A stretch of DNA of 64,000 nt from Flavimobilis massiliensis (GTDB lineage Bacteria; Actinomycetota; Actinomycetes; Actinomycetales; Cellulomonadaceae). Position numbers and translations under genes: made by a program. Of the stretch, positions 8,834 through 17,811 are shown piece after piece. How positions within the stretch are numbered: the first letter of the stretch is position 1; the number at the start of each line of letters is the position of its first letter. Location of the stretch: positions 186,001 through 250,000 of the forward strand of contig NZ_LT964979.1 of NCBI RefSeq assembly GCF_900240335.1, given 5' to 3'. The notes beneath the pieces are model-generated. The model worked only from the letters and a program-made list of their open reading frames with translations. It was not told the origin of the DNA and did not search any database.

Positions 8834-9759
8834 CCGCCGCACCGACGGTCCCGGACGACCTCCCCGTCGCGTCGCCGCAGGGGGCGGCTCCCCGGCGCGG
8901 CCGCTGGTGGCTGCGCCGCGTGGGCCGCTGGCAGGCGCTCCTCCTCACCCTTCTCGTCGCCCTCGTCTGCGCCCTCGCGGAGCCCGGAGCAGGCGCGGGA
9001 TCGTGGCAGCTGACGCTGCGCCTCGCCGCGACGTTCTGGGTCGCGATCCTCGTCGTCAACCACGGCGCCGCGTGCGTCCGGTGGGTCTTTTCACATCGGC
9101 GGGACCGACGGTACGACCGCCCGCGACTCACGTCGCGCTGGATCCTCGTGCCCGTCGCTCTCCTCCTCGCGCTCTACGCGCGGGCCACAGGCATCGAGCC
9201 GGCGCTCGTCCTCGGTGCGGTCGTCGCCACCGATTACGGCCGTGAGACCGGGCGGGCCCGCACCGCGGTCGCGACCGTCGCGGGCGTCGTGTGGACCGCG
9301 CTCGTCGCGGCGGTCGCGTACCTCGGCTACTCGTTCCTCGTCGCGCACCCCGTGCGGGAGCTCGTCGCGTGGGACCGGATCGACCCGGCCCGCGAGGCAG
9401 AGGTGTGGCGGTGGGTCGCACTCGGCAACGTCGTCGTCGGCGAGCTGCTTGCCGTGCTCACCGTCGTCGCACTTACGGCGCTCGTCGTCGGGCTGCTGCC
9501 GTTCGCGCTCTTCGAGGGAGTCAACGTGTGGCGCGCCTCCAGGGCCGTGTGGCTCGTCGTTTACGCGCTCGGCGCTGCGGCGTTCCTCGTCGTCGTGCTG
9601 CCCGTCGCGTCGGGCGGGACGTGGACGTCGGCCGCCCGGTGGTGGGCGCTCCTCTACGTCGCCTACGTCGTCGCGGGCCTCGTGACGGCGGCCGTCCTCG
9701 GGCGCCGGCGTGGCCGACAAGAACGTGTTCTGCAACCGACGCGCACGCGGGTGCCCTGA
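8830..9759 (+). CDS. Polytopic membrane protein of unknown function
   Basis: A 309-residue integral membrane protein with about seven hydrophobic segments, beginning after a short Pro-rich N-terminus and the basic RRGRWWLRRVGRWQ stretch. It ends with a basic GRRRGRQERV tail. Its start overlaps the stop of the membrane-anchored gene (ATGA), so the two proteins probably work together in the envelope. I recognise no family. Its last codons contain the palindrome at 9720-9731, which would serve the next gene. Confidence 0.75.
   Translation: MTAAPTVPDDLPVASPQGAAPRRGRWWLRRVGRWQALLLTLLVALVCALAEPGAGAGSWQLTLRLAATFWVAILVVNHGAACVRWVFSHRRDRRYDRPRLTSRWILVPVALLLALYARATGIEPALVLGAVVATDYGRETGRARTAVATVAGVVWTALVAAVAYLGYSFLVAHPVRELVAWDRIDPAREAEVWRWVALGNVVVGELLAVLTVVALTALVVGLLPFALFEGVNVWRASRAVWLVVYALGAAAFLVVVLPVASGGTWTSAARWWALLYVAYVVAGLVTAAVLGRRRGRQERVLQPTRTRVP
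9720..9731. promoter_or_regulatory. Palindrome AGAACGTGTTCT, possible operator
   Basis: Third copy of the 12-bp palindrome, inside the 3' end of the preceding gene and 117 bases before the secreted repeat-protein gene at 9848. The spacing is almost identical to the second copy (115 bases). Confidence 0.4.
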
Positions 9760-9847
9760 GGGCAGGATTCAGATCACGGCGGGCCGCTCGGGACCGCCTC
9801 ACTTCGCACGGTGCAGGACCGTGCGACGACAGGAAGGAAAGAACCCC

Positions 9848-10897
9848 ATGCGACTCAGGAGCTTCGCCGCGGTCGCCGCGGCAGCAGCGCTCGTCCTCGC
9901 ACCCGCGGTCCCGGCGCAGGCGAAGATCGTCTCGGCGTGTACGGTGCCGATCAACGTGCCGACGCGGCTTTCGATCACGGAGGGGCGTCAGCCGGTGGGG
10001 ATCACGAGCCCTGGTGGGCTCACGTGCTTCGAAACTGTGATGGTGGAGTTCGACCTGATCGGCGGTGGCGGCGCCCTGGGCATGTTCTCCATCCAGCCCG
10101 AACAGCTCGGCTATCAGAAGGGTGTCGTCGACTACGCCGGGCCCGATCGCGGGTTCGCATGGCGCAACAATGTCACCGGCACGTACGCGATCAACGTCTG
10201 GAAGGCGACGCTCGACTCCTCCTGGGCGTCGCGCAACGGTTACAGCACCACGAGCGACCATGCGAACGTCGTCCTTTCGACCAGCACCATCGACGTTCGG
10301 TACGGCGCTCGCACCTCCCTCACGACGACGCGCACGACGGCCGGCCTCCGCCTCACGGGCGCCGTGACGCGGTACAGCCTCTACCAAGGCGAGCCGGAGT
10401 GGGTCGCCCAGCCGAGGACGACGGTCACCGCGCAGAAGCTCGTCAACGGCCGGTGGACGAACGTCGCGACGGCCGCGACCACGTCGAAGGGCACGTATGC
10501 CTTCACCGTCAAGGACTCGACGCGTGGGTCGTGGCGGGTCGTGAGCGCGGCGACTCCGGGAGTCTGGTCGGCGACGTCGACCACCCGCACGGCCAAGTCC
10601 GCAACCGTGACCACGGCGAAGGTTAGCGCGGTCAAGGCGAACCGCAAGGGCTCGAAGGCGACGGTGACTGGCAAGGTCACGACGAACGCAGGCTCAGGGC
10701 ACCTCGCGACTTCGGGCGTCAGGGTCAAGCTTCAGGCGCGCTCGGGAAAGGCTTGGAAGACGGTCGCGACGGTGCGCTCCGGCTCGAAGGGGTCGCTCCG
10801 CGCAACCGTCAAGGCTCCAGGGACGCGTAGCTACCGGTGGGTCGTCGTCGGGACGAAGGCCTACCGCTCGGGAATCTCGGGGACGGCACGCGCCTGA
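9848..10897 (+). CDS. Secreted Lys/Thr-rich repeat protein
   Basis: A 349-residue exported protein with a clear signal peptide (MRLRSFAAVAAAAALVLAPA..AQA) and a strong GGAAGGAAAG ribosome site. Residues 28-150 form a unique domain. After that come two beta-rich repeats of about 90 residues, with the pattern K.G.KATVTGKV...SGVRVKLQ.RSGKAWKTVATVRSGSKGSL...RSYRWVVVGT. The product is very basic and Thr-rich, typical of cell-wall-associated actinobacterial proteins. The next gene encodes a longer paralogue with the same repeat. Ligand unknown. Confidence 0.8.
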   Translation: MRLRSFAAVAAAAALVLAPAVPAQAKIVSACTVPINVPTRLSITEGRQPVGITSPGGLTCFETVMVEFDLIGGGGALGMFSIQPEQLGYQKGVVDYAGPDRGFAWRNNVTGTYAINVWKATLDSSWASRNGYSTTSDHANVVLSTSTIDVRYGARTSLTTTRTTAGLRLTGAVTRYSLYQGEPEWVAQPRTTVTAQKLVNGRWTNVATAATTSKGTYAFTVKDSTRGSWRVVSAATPGVWSATSTTRTAKSATVTTAKVSAVKANRKGSKATVTGKVTTNAGSGHLATSGVRVKLQARSGKAWKTVATVRSGSKGSLRATVKAPGTRSYRWVVVGTKAYRSGISGTARA

Positions 10898-10956
10898 GCG
10901 CGGTACGAAGACCACTCAAAGGCTCGTACGACGCGAGCACGGAAGAAGGAAAGACG

Positions 10957-12606
10957 ATGAAACAGGGAATACTCAGAGGCGCAGCGGCGCTCCTCACCGC
11001 AGCGCTCGCCGCGGCCGGAGCGATGCCGGCAGCAGCAGCCGCGCCCACCGCGACGTGCACGTTGGACCTCAAGCTGCCGCCGACGGCAGCGATCAGCAGC
11101 TCGACCGTCCCGCTCACCGTGGGCGTCGCGAACCCGGTGGCGTGCATCTCGCTCGCGGATCTCGAGCTCGTCCGCCAGGGCAGCCCGGCTGTGGTGTCGG
11201 ATTCCACCATGATCGGCATGTACCTCGACGACTACACGCGCGGCGCGTTCACCTGGGACGCGTTATTCATGGACGGTGCTGTGCCCGGCAAGTACACGGC
11301 GCGCGCTCAGCCGGGCTGGTCCCCGCACGGGCCGTGGCTTCCCGAGGGCGTGGACTATGAGGACGCGTCGCTCGACGTGAGGAGCACGGCCGTCGACCTG
11401 CGGCTCGCATCGGCGGCGAAGATCAAGGCTGCGCGCACACCCGCCGGTGTCCGGGTCTCCGGAACCGTGACGCGGTACGACCACGTCGACGACGAGACCA
11501 TCGGCTGGAAGGGCGCGACGGTCGACGTGCAGCGTCTCGTCGGTCGGGTCTGGACGACCAGCCGCACGGTAACCACGGACAGCGGCGGCACGTTCTCCGC
11601 GACGATCGCCGACGACGCCGGAGGGTCGTGGCGTGCCGTCGCGCGCGAGAGCTCGACCGTGTGGTCGGCGACGTCGGGCACGGCGAAGGTCGCCGCGCGC
11701 CAGGTGCTCCCCGCCAAGGTTGTCTCCCCCCAGGCTGTGAGGAGCGGTGGGAAGATCACCGTGACCGGGTACGCCGAGACGTCCGTCGGGACCGGGTACG
11801 CGCGTACGTCGGGTGTCGCCGCGACGCTTCAGCGGAAGTCGGGATCGCGGTGGGTCGACGTCGGGAAGGCGACGTCGACGACGAACGGACGACTCACCGC
11901 CACCGTCACGACGTCCAAGGCGGTCACGTTGCGTTGGCGCATCGCCGCGACGCCGCGCCACCATGCCGCCGTGTCGACGTCCGTCAAGGTAGCCAAGGCG
12001 CCGGTGCCTGCCTCGCCGACGAAGGTCACGCTCACCGCGAAGCGGTCGGGTTCCACGATCACCGCGACGGGCAAGGTCACCCGCGTGAAGGGTGCGCAGC
12101 TGACCGGTGTCTCTGGGGTCAAGGTTCGGCTCCAGAAACGCTCCGGGGCCTCGTGGAAGACGGTCCGCACTGTGACGTCGGGCAAGGGCGGCAAGCTCTC
12201 TGCGACGTACACGTCCACGTCGAAGGTGTCGCTGCGCTGGTACGTCCCGGCGACGAAGGCGCTCAAGAGCTCGAAGTCGACGACCCGGACGGTTGCCGCA
12301 CGGCCTGTGACGACCGTGTCCATCAGCCACAACTCTGACCAGAACCGTATCTCCGGTGTCGTCCGCGTACCGAAGGGATCGGGGACGGCAGCAGTCAAGG
12401 GCGTCGTCGTCAAGCTCGAGCAGAGGGTCGGGGGGAAGTGGCGCACGGTCGCGACCGTGAAGACTGATGCCAAGGGCAAGGTGTCGGCAAAGACACCGAA
12501 GGTGCAGGGCCTCGCGAGCTTCCGGTGGAAGGTCCCGGCAACTCATGGATCGAAGGCCGTCACCTCCAAGGTGCTTGACATCCTCAGCTTCAGCATCTTT
12601 GCCTGA
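10957..12606 (+). CDS. Secreted repeat protein, paralogue of the preceding gene
   Basis: A 549-residue exported protein with a signal peptide of about 30 residues, a unique N-terminal domain, and about four copies of the same beta-rich repeat as the upstream gene. The first is marked by VSGTVTRYDHVDDETIGWKG, which aligns with LTGAVTRYSLYQGEPEWVAQ in the shorter paralogue; later copies carry LQKRSGASWKTVRTVTSGKG. Only 59 bases separate the two genes and GGAAGAAGGAAAG precedes the ATG, so they are probably one transcript from tandem duplication followed by repeat expansion. Confidence 0.8.
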   Translation: MKQGILRGAAALLTAALAAAGAMPAAAAAPTATCTLDLKLPPTAAISSSTVPLTVGVANPVACISLADLELVRQGSPAVVSDSTMIGMYLDDYTRGAFTWDALFMDGAVPGKYTARAQPGWSPHGPWLPEGVDYEDASLDVRSTAVDLRLASAAKIKAARTPAGVRVSGTVTRYDHVDDETIGWKGATVDVQRLVGRVWTTSRTVTTDSGGTFSATIADDAGGSWRAVARESSTVWSATSGTAKVAARQVLPAKVVSPQAVRSGGKITVTGYAETSVGTGYARTSGVAATLQRKSGSRWVDVGKATSTTNGRLTATVTTSKAVTLRWRIAATPRHHAAVSTSVKVAKAPVPASPTKVTLTAKRSGSTITATGKVTRVKGAQLTGVSGVKVRLQKRSGASWKTVRTVTSGKGGKLSATYTSTSKVSLRWYVPATKALKSSKSTTRTVAARPVTTVSISHNSDQNRISGVVRVPKGSGTAAVKGVVVKLEQRVGGKWRTVATVKTDAKGKVSAKTPKVQGLASFRWKVPATHGSKAVTSKVLDILSFSIFA

Positions 12607-12724
12607 CTCGCTCGACGAGCGTGCCACCGCGGGGTTGTCGCCGTGCTCTCGAGCGACGACCCCGCGGTGGAGTTCCGGCACAGCGGCCGTGCCATCCTTC
12701 TCCCGTCCTGGAGGTACCACCACG

Positions 12725-12958
12725 GTGACGAGCTCGACGACGACTGCTGCGACCGAGAGGTCCACGGTGTGTCCTGGCCGGACGGCTCACCCGAGCCCGG
12801 CCCCGTACCGGTCGCGCCGGGCGTCGGCGCTCGTGAGCGGCGCACTCACCTTCGCTCTCGCGCTCGTCGCGTGCAGCGCCGACGCGGAGTCCGGAGCCGA
12901 GCGCGCCGCCCCGACGACCGCGTCCTCGACTGCTTCCGCTACCCCGGTCCCTGCGTGA
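12725..12958 (+). CDS. Lipoprotein signal segment, out of frame with its body
   Basis: A 77-codon frame starting GTG after GGAGGT. It encodes a positively charged N-terminus, a hydrophobic stretch and a lipobox LVAC, then an Ala/Thr/Ser linker that stops at 12956-12958. A linker and a large soluble domain follow at once in the -1 frame (12955-13653). The arrangement looks like one lipoprotein gene broken by a single missing base, or a genuine frameshift. Alternatively the GTGA overlap is real coupling of two genes. Confidence 0.55.
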   Translation: MTSSTTTAATERSTVCPGRTAHPSPAPYRSRRASALVSGALTFALALVACSADAESGAERAAPTTASSTASATPVPA

Positions 12959-13653
12959 GCGCTGCTCCGACCCCTGAGCCTTCCGCGACAGTTCCCTACT
13001 TGGACCGCAGCGGGAACGCGGCGAAGGGCTTCCTCACGTCGAGCACGAGCATCACGGACGGGTTCGGGACGTACAACCCGCTCGTGCTCGATCCGCACGC
13101 GGATCTCCTGCAGACCGACAGAATTTTGTACAAGGGGCCTGTGAACGAGTGGTACGACGACGCGACGGTCAATCGTGCCAAGAAAGCCGTCATGACGTTC
13201 CTCCTCGAGTCCTGGCTCGACTCCGAGGCGACGTTCGACCCGAGCCCGGAGGCGAGAGCGCGAGCCGAGGCGATCGGGAGGGCTGTGCTCCCGCCGGTGC
13301 ACAAATATACGGAGAGTTACACCGAGACCTTCACGGTCGAGGATCACTTTATGTTTGACAACTCACCGTTCGATATCTTGGAGTATGGCTTCGCGGCTGA
13401 CTACCCGGAGGGTGGCGCGCGCATCCGCGTGGACGATCTGAGGTTCGAGTCGATCGAGGCGACCGAGGAGCGACTGTACTTCGAGATTCCCGTCGCACTG
13501 ACGAGGCAGTACGGCAACCTCGAGGGCGAACCCGAGCTGATGCAGTTCACGTCGACATACAGGTTCGTGGTAGTGCCCGACCGCGAGACCGGCATGACCA
13601 TCCTCTACGGCTGGGACAGGAAGAACAGTCGCGCCGAGACCATCAAGGAGTGA
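12955..13653 (+). CDS. Probable lipoprotein body, unknown function
   Basis: A frame of 232 residues if it starts at the GTG (12955) overlapping the stop of the lipobox segment. It begins SAAPTPEPSATVPYLDRSGN, a linker-like sequence with no signal of its own, then a soluble domain with FLLESWLDSEATFDPSPEARARA and a beta-rich C-terminal half. No family is recognised. The absence of an export signal, directly after an orphan lipoprotein signal in another frame, argues that the two are halves of one gene. It lies immediately upstream of proA. Confidence 0.6.
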   Translation: MSAAPTPEPSATVPYLDRSGNAAKGFLTSSTSITDGFGTYNPLVLDPHADLLQTDRILYKGPVNEWYDDATVNRAKKAVMTFLLESWLDSEATFDPSPEARARAEAIGRAVLPPVHKYTESYTETFTVEDHFMFDNSPFDILEYGFAADYPEGGARIRVDDLRFESIEATEERLYFEIPVALTRQYGNLEGEPELMQFTSTYRFVVVPDRETGMTILYGWDRKNSRAETIKE

Positions 13654-13772
13654 CCTGAGCTGCGTCGTCGGCATGTGAGGCCCGGCCGCCGCCGGGGCGG
13701 GAGATGGCGGCCCCGTCCGCACCACGGACCCGACGTGACCCGCGGGTCTCCTGAGGACTACCCTCGGGCCGC

Positions 13773-15068
13773 ATGACGACCGAGACGCAGGCCCCCCTCG
13801 CTGACGACGTGACGACCGCCGTCCAGGACATCGCGCGACGCGCGAAGGTCGCGTCGCGCGCGCTCGCGACCGCGACGCGTGCGGTCAAGGACGCGGCTCT
13901 CCACACGATGGCTGACGCGCTCGTCGCGGCGTCCGACGAGATCGTCGTGGCGAACGCGCTCGACCTCGAGCGGGGCCAGGCAAACGGCATGGAGCCGGGG
14001 CTGCTCGACCGGCTCGCGCTTGACCCTGCGCGCATCGGCGCGATCGCCGACGCGCTGCGGGAGCTCGCTGCGCTGCCCGACCCGGTGGGCGAGCTCATCC
14101 GGGGCTGGACCCTGCCCAACGGTCTGCGGCTGCGTCAGCTGCGCGTGCCCATGGGCGTCGTCGGCATGATCTACGAGGCCCGCCCCAACGTCACGGTCGA
14201 CGCGGCGGGGCTCGCGCTCAAGAGCGGCAACGCCGTTATCCTCCGCGGCGGCTCGGCCGCGGCCTCGTCGAACGAGGTCATCGTCGACGTCCTCGCCCGC
14301 GCTCTCGAGTCCGCGGGTCTGCCGCGCGACCTCGTCCAGTCGATCGACCGCTACGGCCGTCCCGGCGGCGTCGCCCTCATGCGGGCGCGCGGGCTCGTCG
14401 ACGTCCTCGTGCCCCGCGGCGGCGCGGACCTCATCCGCACGGTCGTCGCCGAGTCCGTCGTGCCCGTCATCGAGACGGGCGTCGGCAACTGCCACCTCGT
14501 CGTCGACGCGAGCGCAGACCTCGACGAGGCCCTCGCGATCCTCCTCAACGCCAAGTTGCAGCGGGTCGGGGTGTGCAACGCCGTCGAGACGCTGCTCGTC
14601 CACGAGGCTGCGGCGCCTGCGTTCCTGCCGCAGGCGCTTGACGCGCTCGCGTCGGCCGGCTGCGTCCTCCACGGTGACGACGCGACCCGGGCGCTCGCGC
14701 CCGCGGGCGTTGACGTCGTCGCGGCGACCGACGAGGACTGGGCGACCGAGTACCTCGCTCCCGAACTCGCGGTGCGCGTCGTGCCGGACCTCGACGCTGC
14801 GATCGAGCACGTGCAGACGTGGTCGAGCGGCCACACCGAGGCGATCCTCACGAACGACCTGCGGAGCTCGGAGCGGTTCGTCGCCGAGGTCGACTCGGCC
14901 GTCGTCAACGTCAACGCCTCGACGCGTTTCACGGACGGCGGGCAGTTCGGCCTGGGCGCCGAGATCGGTATCTCGACGCAGAAGCTGCACGCCCGTGGCC
15001 CCATGGGGCTGGCCGAGCTCACGACGACGAAGTGGGTCGTCGAGGGCGAGGGCCATACCCGTCCCTGA
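13773..15068 (+). CDS. proA: Glutamate-5-semialdehyde dehydrogenase
   Basis: Gamma-glutamyl phosphate reductase, 431 residues, second step of proline synthesis, an NADPH-dependent aldehyde-dehydrogenase-fold enzyme. The conserved segments RVPMGVVGMIYEARPNVTVD (126-144), VPRGGADLI and the catalytic cysteine C268 in QRVGVCNA are present, and the length is normal. It works with ProB, encoded 9.9 kb upstream. Confidence 0.97.
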   Translation: MTTETQAPLADDVTTAVQDIARRAKVASRALATATRAVKDAALHTMADALVAASDEIVVANALDLERGQANGMEPGLLDRLALDPARIGAIADALRELAALPDPVGELIRGWTLPNGLRLRQLRVPMGVVGMIYEARPNVTVDAAGLALKSGNAVILRGGSAAASSNEVIVDVLARALESAGLPRDLVQSIDRYGRPGGVALMRARGLVDVLVPRGGADLIRTVVAESVVPVIETGVGNCHLVVDASADLDEALAILLNAKLQRVGVCNAVETLLVHEAAAPAFLPQALDALASAGCVLHGDDATRALAPAGVDVVAATDEDWATEYLAPELAVRVVPDLDAAIEHVQTWSSGHTEAILTNDLRSSERFVAEVDSAVVNVNASTRFTDGGQFGLGAEIGISTQKLHARGPMGLAELTTTKWVVEGEGHTRP

Positions 15069-15220
15069 GCGGAACCTGAGAGCGACGTGGAGGTCCTGCG
15101 GACAGGTGCCCGACACGCCCCAACCGGGTTCTCCCGGCACCGTCCGCATGAGAGACTTGGCCTTCGTGGCGGCTCCTCGAGGGAGCGCCCGACGACCGCA
15201 CCCGACCAGGAGGTCCATCC

Positions 15221-15370
15221 ATGATCGCGTCCGTGCTCCGAGCCTCGGAGTCGACCGTCGTCACAGAGCTGCCGATCCCGCCGATCGCGTACGGGCTGCT
15301 GACGCTCGGTGCGCTCCTCGCGCTGCTGCTCGTGACGTTCGCGTTCAAGAGCTCCGGTACGCGTCACTGA
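15221..15370 (+). CDS. Small single-pass membrane protein
   Basis: A 49-residue protein beginning MIASVLRASE, with a short polar N-terminus ending in LPIPP and one hydrophobic segment YGLLTLGALLALLLVTFAF before a basic tail. AGGAGG six bases before the ATG makes it a convincing gene. Similar small membrane proteins are common just upstream of nadD in actinobacteria. Function unknown. Confidence 0.7.
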   Translation: MIASVLRASESTVVTELPIPPIAYGLLTLGALLALLLVTFAFKSSGTRH

Positions 15371-15406
15371 GCCGAGGCCGGACGGGAGCAGGAGAGAGCT
15401 GACGGG

Positions 15407-16006
15407 ATGACGGCACGGCGGTTCCGGCTCGGGGTCATGGGTGGCACGTTCGACCCCGTGCACCACGGCCACCTGGTCGCCGCGAGCGAGGTCGCTGCGC
15501 GCTTCGACCTCGACGAGGTTGTTTTCGTCCCGACGGGGCGTCCGACGTTCAAGCAGGACTCCCGCGTGACGGAGGCCGAGCACCGGTACCTCATGACGGT
15601 GGTCGCCACCGCGTCGAACCCGCGCTTCACCGTGAGCCGCGTCGACATCGACCGCCCGGGTCTCACCTACACGATCGACACGTTGCGTGACCTGCACGCG
15701 CAGCGACCCGACGCCGACCTCTTCTTCATCACGGGGGCGGACGCGATCGCGCAGATCGCGGCGTGGAAGGACGCGGACGAGCTCTTCGACCTCGCCCACT
15801 TCGTCGCCGTGACACGCCCGGGTCACACGCTCGACCTCGGGACGCTCGACGCGCTCAAGGTGACCGCCGTCGAGATCCCCGCCCTGGCGATCTCGTCGAC
15901 GGACTGCCGCGAGCGAGCGCGCGCGGGCCGGCCTGTCTGGTACCTCGTGCCCGACGGCGTCGTCCAGTACATCCAGAAGCATCGACTCTACGTGGATGCG
16001 TCATGA
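15407..16006 (+). CDS. nadD: Nicotinate-nucleotide adenylyltransferase
   Basis: NadD, 199 residues, adenylates nicotinate mononucleotide in NAD synthesis. The nucleotidyltransferase motif GGTFDPVHHGHL (12-23) is exact, and the C-terminal ISSTDCRERARAG..VWYLVPDGV segment is the family signature. The stop overlaps the start of the next gene by ATGA, and rsfS follows; nadD-rsfS linkage is conserved in actinobacteria. Confidence 0.97.
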   Translation: MTARRFRLGVMGGTFDPVHHGHLVAASEVAARFDLDEVVFVPTGRPTFKQDSRVTEAEHRYLMTVVATASNPRFTVSRVDIDRPGLTYTIDTLRDLHAQRPDADLFFITGADAIAQIAAWKDADELFDLAHFVAVTRPGHTLDLGTLDALKVTAVEIPALAISSTDCRERARAGRPVWYLVPDGVVQYIQKHRLYVDAS

Positions 16007-17358
16007 CCACACCGGAGCAGCCCATGTCCGCCGGAGCGCCCCTGACGCGACGTCAGATGCGTGAGATCGCCGAGCGCGAGGAGCGTCAGCGCGCGGCGCA
16101 GGCCGAGGCGCAGGAGCACGCCTCACGCACGCAGGCGCAGGCACCCGATGGACCGACCCCGGCCCAGCATCCCGCGGCTCAGCGGCCTGCCCCGCAGGCG
16201 CCCGCGGCGCAGCGCCCTGCGCCGCGGCCAGCGGCCGCGCCGGCACCCTCGCAGCCGCAGGGCCGCGCGACGGCTCAGCGCCCCGGGCACCCGGGCTCGT
16301 ACCACGCCCCCGCGGGCGGCCACGTCCCGTCGATGACCGATGCACGCCCGACCCCCGGTTCGGTGCCCACCGGGGCTTCTCAGCCCCAGCCTGGCGCTTC
16401 GCTCCCGCAGCGTGCACCGGCTCAGGGCGGACGGCCTGCTGACGCCGGCGCAACGCGACGTGCAGCGATGCAGTTGCCCGACGTCGAGCCAGAACCGAGG
16501 TCACGCCCCGCGCCGACCGTCGTCCCGCCTGCGGTCACGGGTGCCGTGCGTACCGTCGACCACACCGGCCGCATCACGCCCGTCGTGCCCGTCGACCAGA
16601 CCGGTCGTCCGGCGGCATACTCCGCCCCGCCCCGTGACACGCAGCCCGCGGCGCAGGCGCCGGCCCGGATGGGTGTGCGTGACGCGGTCGCCCAGGCGTC
16701 GGTCGGCACGCCGAGCCCCGTCAACCCGTCGGGCGGGGTGACGCCGCAGTCGGCCGCACCCGCCCAGCAGCAGCGCACGTCGCTCGCGAGCGCACCGTCG
16801 GCCCCGAGCGCCTGGGGCCCCGTCGAGGACCGCGCGCACGCGGCGCCGGGAGCGCGCGCGCCGTTCGCGCCGACCGCCTCGGCCCAGCCCGGTGTGTTCA
16901 CCTCGCAGCCGCCGCACGCCGGCACGCACGCGACCACCGGCCAGCCGATGCCCTGGGGACCGGTCACCGGTGCAGGGACCCCGGCGGCCGCCCCGCAGGC
17001 GGCGCCGTCGTTCGCCCCCTCCGCAGGTGGCCCGGACTCCGCAGGTGCGCCGGGCGCCCCCGCGGAGGGCCCGGCTGCGCCGGGGGAGGACGCTCCGATC
17101 GTCCCCGCGTGGGGTCAGGTGCTCGGGGCGCCGACGTTCGACGAGCCGGACGACGCGCGCGACGACGCACCCGCGCACGAGCAGGACGCGGTTCTCGGAC
17201 TGTCCTGGCCGCAGATCATCATCCTCGTCGCTGTCGGGCTCCTGCTCGGCGTCCTCGTGTGGCTCCTTCTCGAGTCGCGCACCCCCGACAGTTCAGTGCA
17301 GGCGAGCGCGGACGTCGTCACCGTCACGGTCGACGCCCGTGCACCAGGGGAACTCTGA
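16003..17358 (+). CDS. Pro/Ala-rich protein with C-terminal membrane anchor
   Basis: A 451-residue protein. Residues 8-40 are a charged helix (LTRRQMREIAEREERQRAAQ), followed by a very long low-complexity Pro/Ala/Gln-rich region (about 45-390). Next come an acidic stretch, one membrane helix WPQIIILVAVGLLLGVLVWLLL (404-426) and a short extracellular tail. Comparable proteins occur between nadD and rsfS in Cellulomonas-like genomes, but the function is unknown. ATGA overlap with nadD indicates coupling. Confidence 0.75.
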   Translation: MTTPEQPMSAGAPLTRRQMREIAEREERQRAAQAEAQEHASRTQAQAPDGPTPAQHPAAQRPAPQAPAAQRPAPRPAAAPAPSQPQGRATAQRPGHPGSYHAPAGGHVPSMTDARPTPGSVPTGASQPQPGASLPQRAPAQGGRPADAGATRRAAMQLPDVEPEPRSRPAPTVVPPAVTGAVRTVDHTGRITPVVPVDQTGRPAAYSAPPRDTQPAAQAPARMGVRDAVAQASVGTPSPVNPSGGVTPQSAAPAQQQRTSLASAPSAPSAWGPVEDRAHAAPGARAPFAPTASAQPGVFTSQPPHAGTHATTGQPMPWGPVTGAGTPAAAPQAAPSFAPSAGGPDSAGAPGAPAEGPAAPGEDAPIVPAWGQVLGAPTFDEPDDARDDAPAHEQDAVLGLSWPQIIILVAVGLLLGVLVWLLLESRTPDSSVQASADVVTVTVDARAPGEL

Positions 17359-17403
17359 CCCGTCATACTGGGGTGTCACCCGACCGCTCTCGCTAGGAGA
17401 ACC

Positions 17404-17811
17404 GTGCCCGCCACCCAGCGCGCCCTGGACCTCGCCGTCGTCGCCGCACGCGCAGCCGCCGACCGCAAGGCCGAGGAGATCATCGCCCTCGACGTCTCGG
17501 AGCAGCTCGTGCTCACCGACGTCTTCCTCATCGCGTCCGCGAGCAACGAGCGCCAGGTCACCGCGATCAGCGACGCGATCGAGGAGGCCATGCACAAGGC
17601 CGGCTCGAAGCTCGTCCGTCGCGAGGGGCGCACCGAGGCCCGGTGGATCCTCCTCGACTTCGGAGAGGTCGTCGCGCACGTCCAGCACTCCGAGGATCGC
17701 GTCTACTACGCCCTCGAGCGGCTCTGGAAGGACTGCCCCGTCGTCGAGCTCCCTGCCGACCTCCACGGTGCCCCGGCGGACGACGCGGAGCAGGACGCGC
17801 CGCAGGCATGA
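17404..17811 (+). CDS. rsfS: Ribosomal silencing factor RsfS
   Basis: RsfS/Iojap family, 135 residues. It binds L14 and blocks subunit joining when nutrients are limited. The core shows KAEEIIALDVSEQLVLTDVF, the strand-helix pattern typical of the family, and the C-terminal W.LLDFGEVVAHVQHSEDRVYYALERLW signature. The start is GTG. Its stop overlaps the following phosphatase gene (ATGA). Confidence 0.95.
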   Translation: MPATQRALDLAVVAARAAADRKAEEIIALDVSEQLVLTDVFLIASASNERQVTAISDAIEEAMHKAGSKLVRREGRTEARWILLDFGEVVAHVQHSEDRVYYALERLWKDCPVVELPADLHGAPADDAEQDAPQA

